Source of the DNA: Nageia nagi
Taxonomy: Eukaryota > Pinophyta
DNA: 64,000 nucleotides
Assembly (NCBI GenBank): GCA_050084985.1
Contig: JBITNC010000002.1
Coordinates: 10,664,001 to 10,728,000, forward strand
Reading direction: 5' to 3'
The notes beneath the pieces were generated by a model. It ran no database searches. It was given only the letters and a program-made list of their open reading frames with translations, and was not told the origin of the DNA. The position numbers were made by a program, and so were the translations under genes. How positions within the stretch are numbered: the stretch's first letter is position 1; every line of letters starts with the position of its first letter. Positions 63,201-64,000 of the stretch are shown here, in pieces.

Positions 63201-64000
63201 GTAAATTATGACTACTTTGTTTGCTATATTTTAATTGGCAATTTTTTACTAGTAAAATCACAATATTGACTATACACATTTTTGGTTGGTGTAGCAAATT
63301 ATAACACAATAAGCATAATCCTATAAGCAACTAACTGCAATTCAATATCATCTTTCCATTGATCGTATCGCTAACATTTTTTAAGTGTATTTTAATGTTG
63401 CCTTATGAAATTTTGTAATCTCTACATGTTTTTATTTTCCCTATGATTGTTAACATTTGCTTCTATTACTAAGTATGATAGCTTATATGTGCATTTTTAA
63501 TTTCAAAGATTTGTGAATCACCCTGAGACTATCACTAATACATTTCTTAAAAAATATGGCCAATGTTGAAAGCATTGTTTGGATAACAAGTGTCAAATTT
63601 ATATTCAATTTAACACTTTAAGACCAAATTAATATGTAGTTTAATTTTTTGAGCAATTAGGTTACTTGAGGTCCAAGAGCTTGATAAGATTGATTTGTAA
63701 TTAGATGGGCTTTGGATATGATAATAATGGAGAGACTATGCAAGGGAATGTGTAATTATGATTGAACCTAATTTTTCATCTAACTCACATTTTTGAGCTC
63801 TCTATTTTGCAATCGGTATGCAAATGGATGATCAACAAGTATAATCGATTGGGAAGGGACCAATCGGGTCCAATCAACCAAGAGGAGGTTGATTATGCAA
63901 TTGATCAACCAATTATGAGATAAATTATTTTCAATTTTATCATGGCCACTTACGACTCTAAAGATGTGAATAATTTATTTTGAGGTTGCGAACTCGCTCT
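60241..64000. other. no gene recognised
   Basis: AT-rich intergenic sequence. It holds a (TTA)5-6 microsatellite at 60331-60347 and a 7-bp-arm hairpin GGTTGAT...ATCAACC at about 63877-63900. Open frames at 60434-60637 and 61788-62042 show no domain. Confidence 0.5.
60331..60347. repeat. (TTA)n microsatellite
   Basis: Short trinucleotide run, five to six units. Confidence 0.9.

Overview
The window looks like nuclear DNA of a seed plant with a large, transposon-filled genome. A gymnosperm is my best guess, but this is inference from composition, element types and very low gene density, not from a diagnostic marker. It is AT-rich. I can support only one intact host gene, a RALF-type secreted peptide precursor at 51841-52215. 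It most resembles the RALF34 branch and probably has a short 5'-UTR intron. Almost everything else recognisable is retrotransposon or DNA-transposon sequence, mostly broken by stops and frameshifts.

Layout. 1-1974: nothing recognised. 1975-4441: a Ty1/Copia relic (+) whose gag is split by a 747-bp hAT-like element (2089-2835). 4442-9819: a minus-strand Ty3/Gypsy element carrying gag and protease remnants but no reverse transcriptase or integrase; it cuts the Copia relic at its integrase. 11683-12485: a possible TIR element. 12950-14137: a solo LTR distantly related to the Gypsy element, with a perfect 5-bp target duplication. 14143-18729: mostly unrecognised. 18730-20340: a second Copia relic (-). 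20568-20925: a tandem duplication leading into a non-LTR (LINE) 3' fragment at 20930-21960 (-). 22127-22670: an unrecognised coding-like relic.

23339-29995 and about 30300-33535 are two related Copia elements placed tail to tail. The first has a clear LTR and primer-binding site and a near-perfect 372-bp palindrome in its leader. From 33560 an L1-type LINE (+) begins. It is interrupted at 35751 by a 12.2-kb minus-strand Tat-like Gypsy element (35752-47985) and resumes at 47986, ending in poly(A) at 51403. The Tat-like element has a gag relic, an antisense plant-mobile-domain (PMD) relic and 3' tandem repeats, but no pol that I could find. Its PMD region is in turn split by a young 2.6-kb LTR element (39906-42541) that encodes only one intact 308-aa Gag, flanked by a perfect GATTA duplication. 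This gives a clear order: LINE, then Tat, then the Gag-only element.

The RALF gene sits just downstream of this nested block. 52216-56229 is AT-rich with no clear gene. 56230-59230 is a second, RTE-like LINE relic (-) with endonuclease, RT and C-terminal remnants. 59390-64000 has only possible LTR remnants and a short microsatellite.

Functionally the window is a peptide-hormone gene beside layered transposons. Three separate LTR elements here keep gag (one with protease) without a polymerase, which suggests that trans-mobilised elements are a recurring strategy in this genome.
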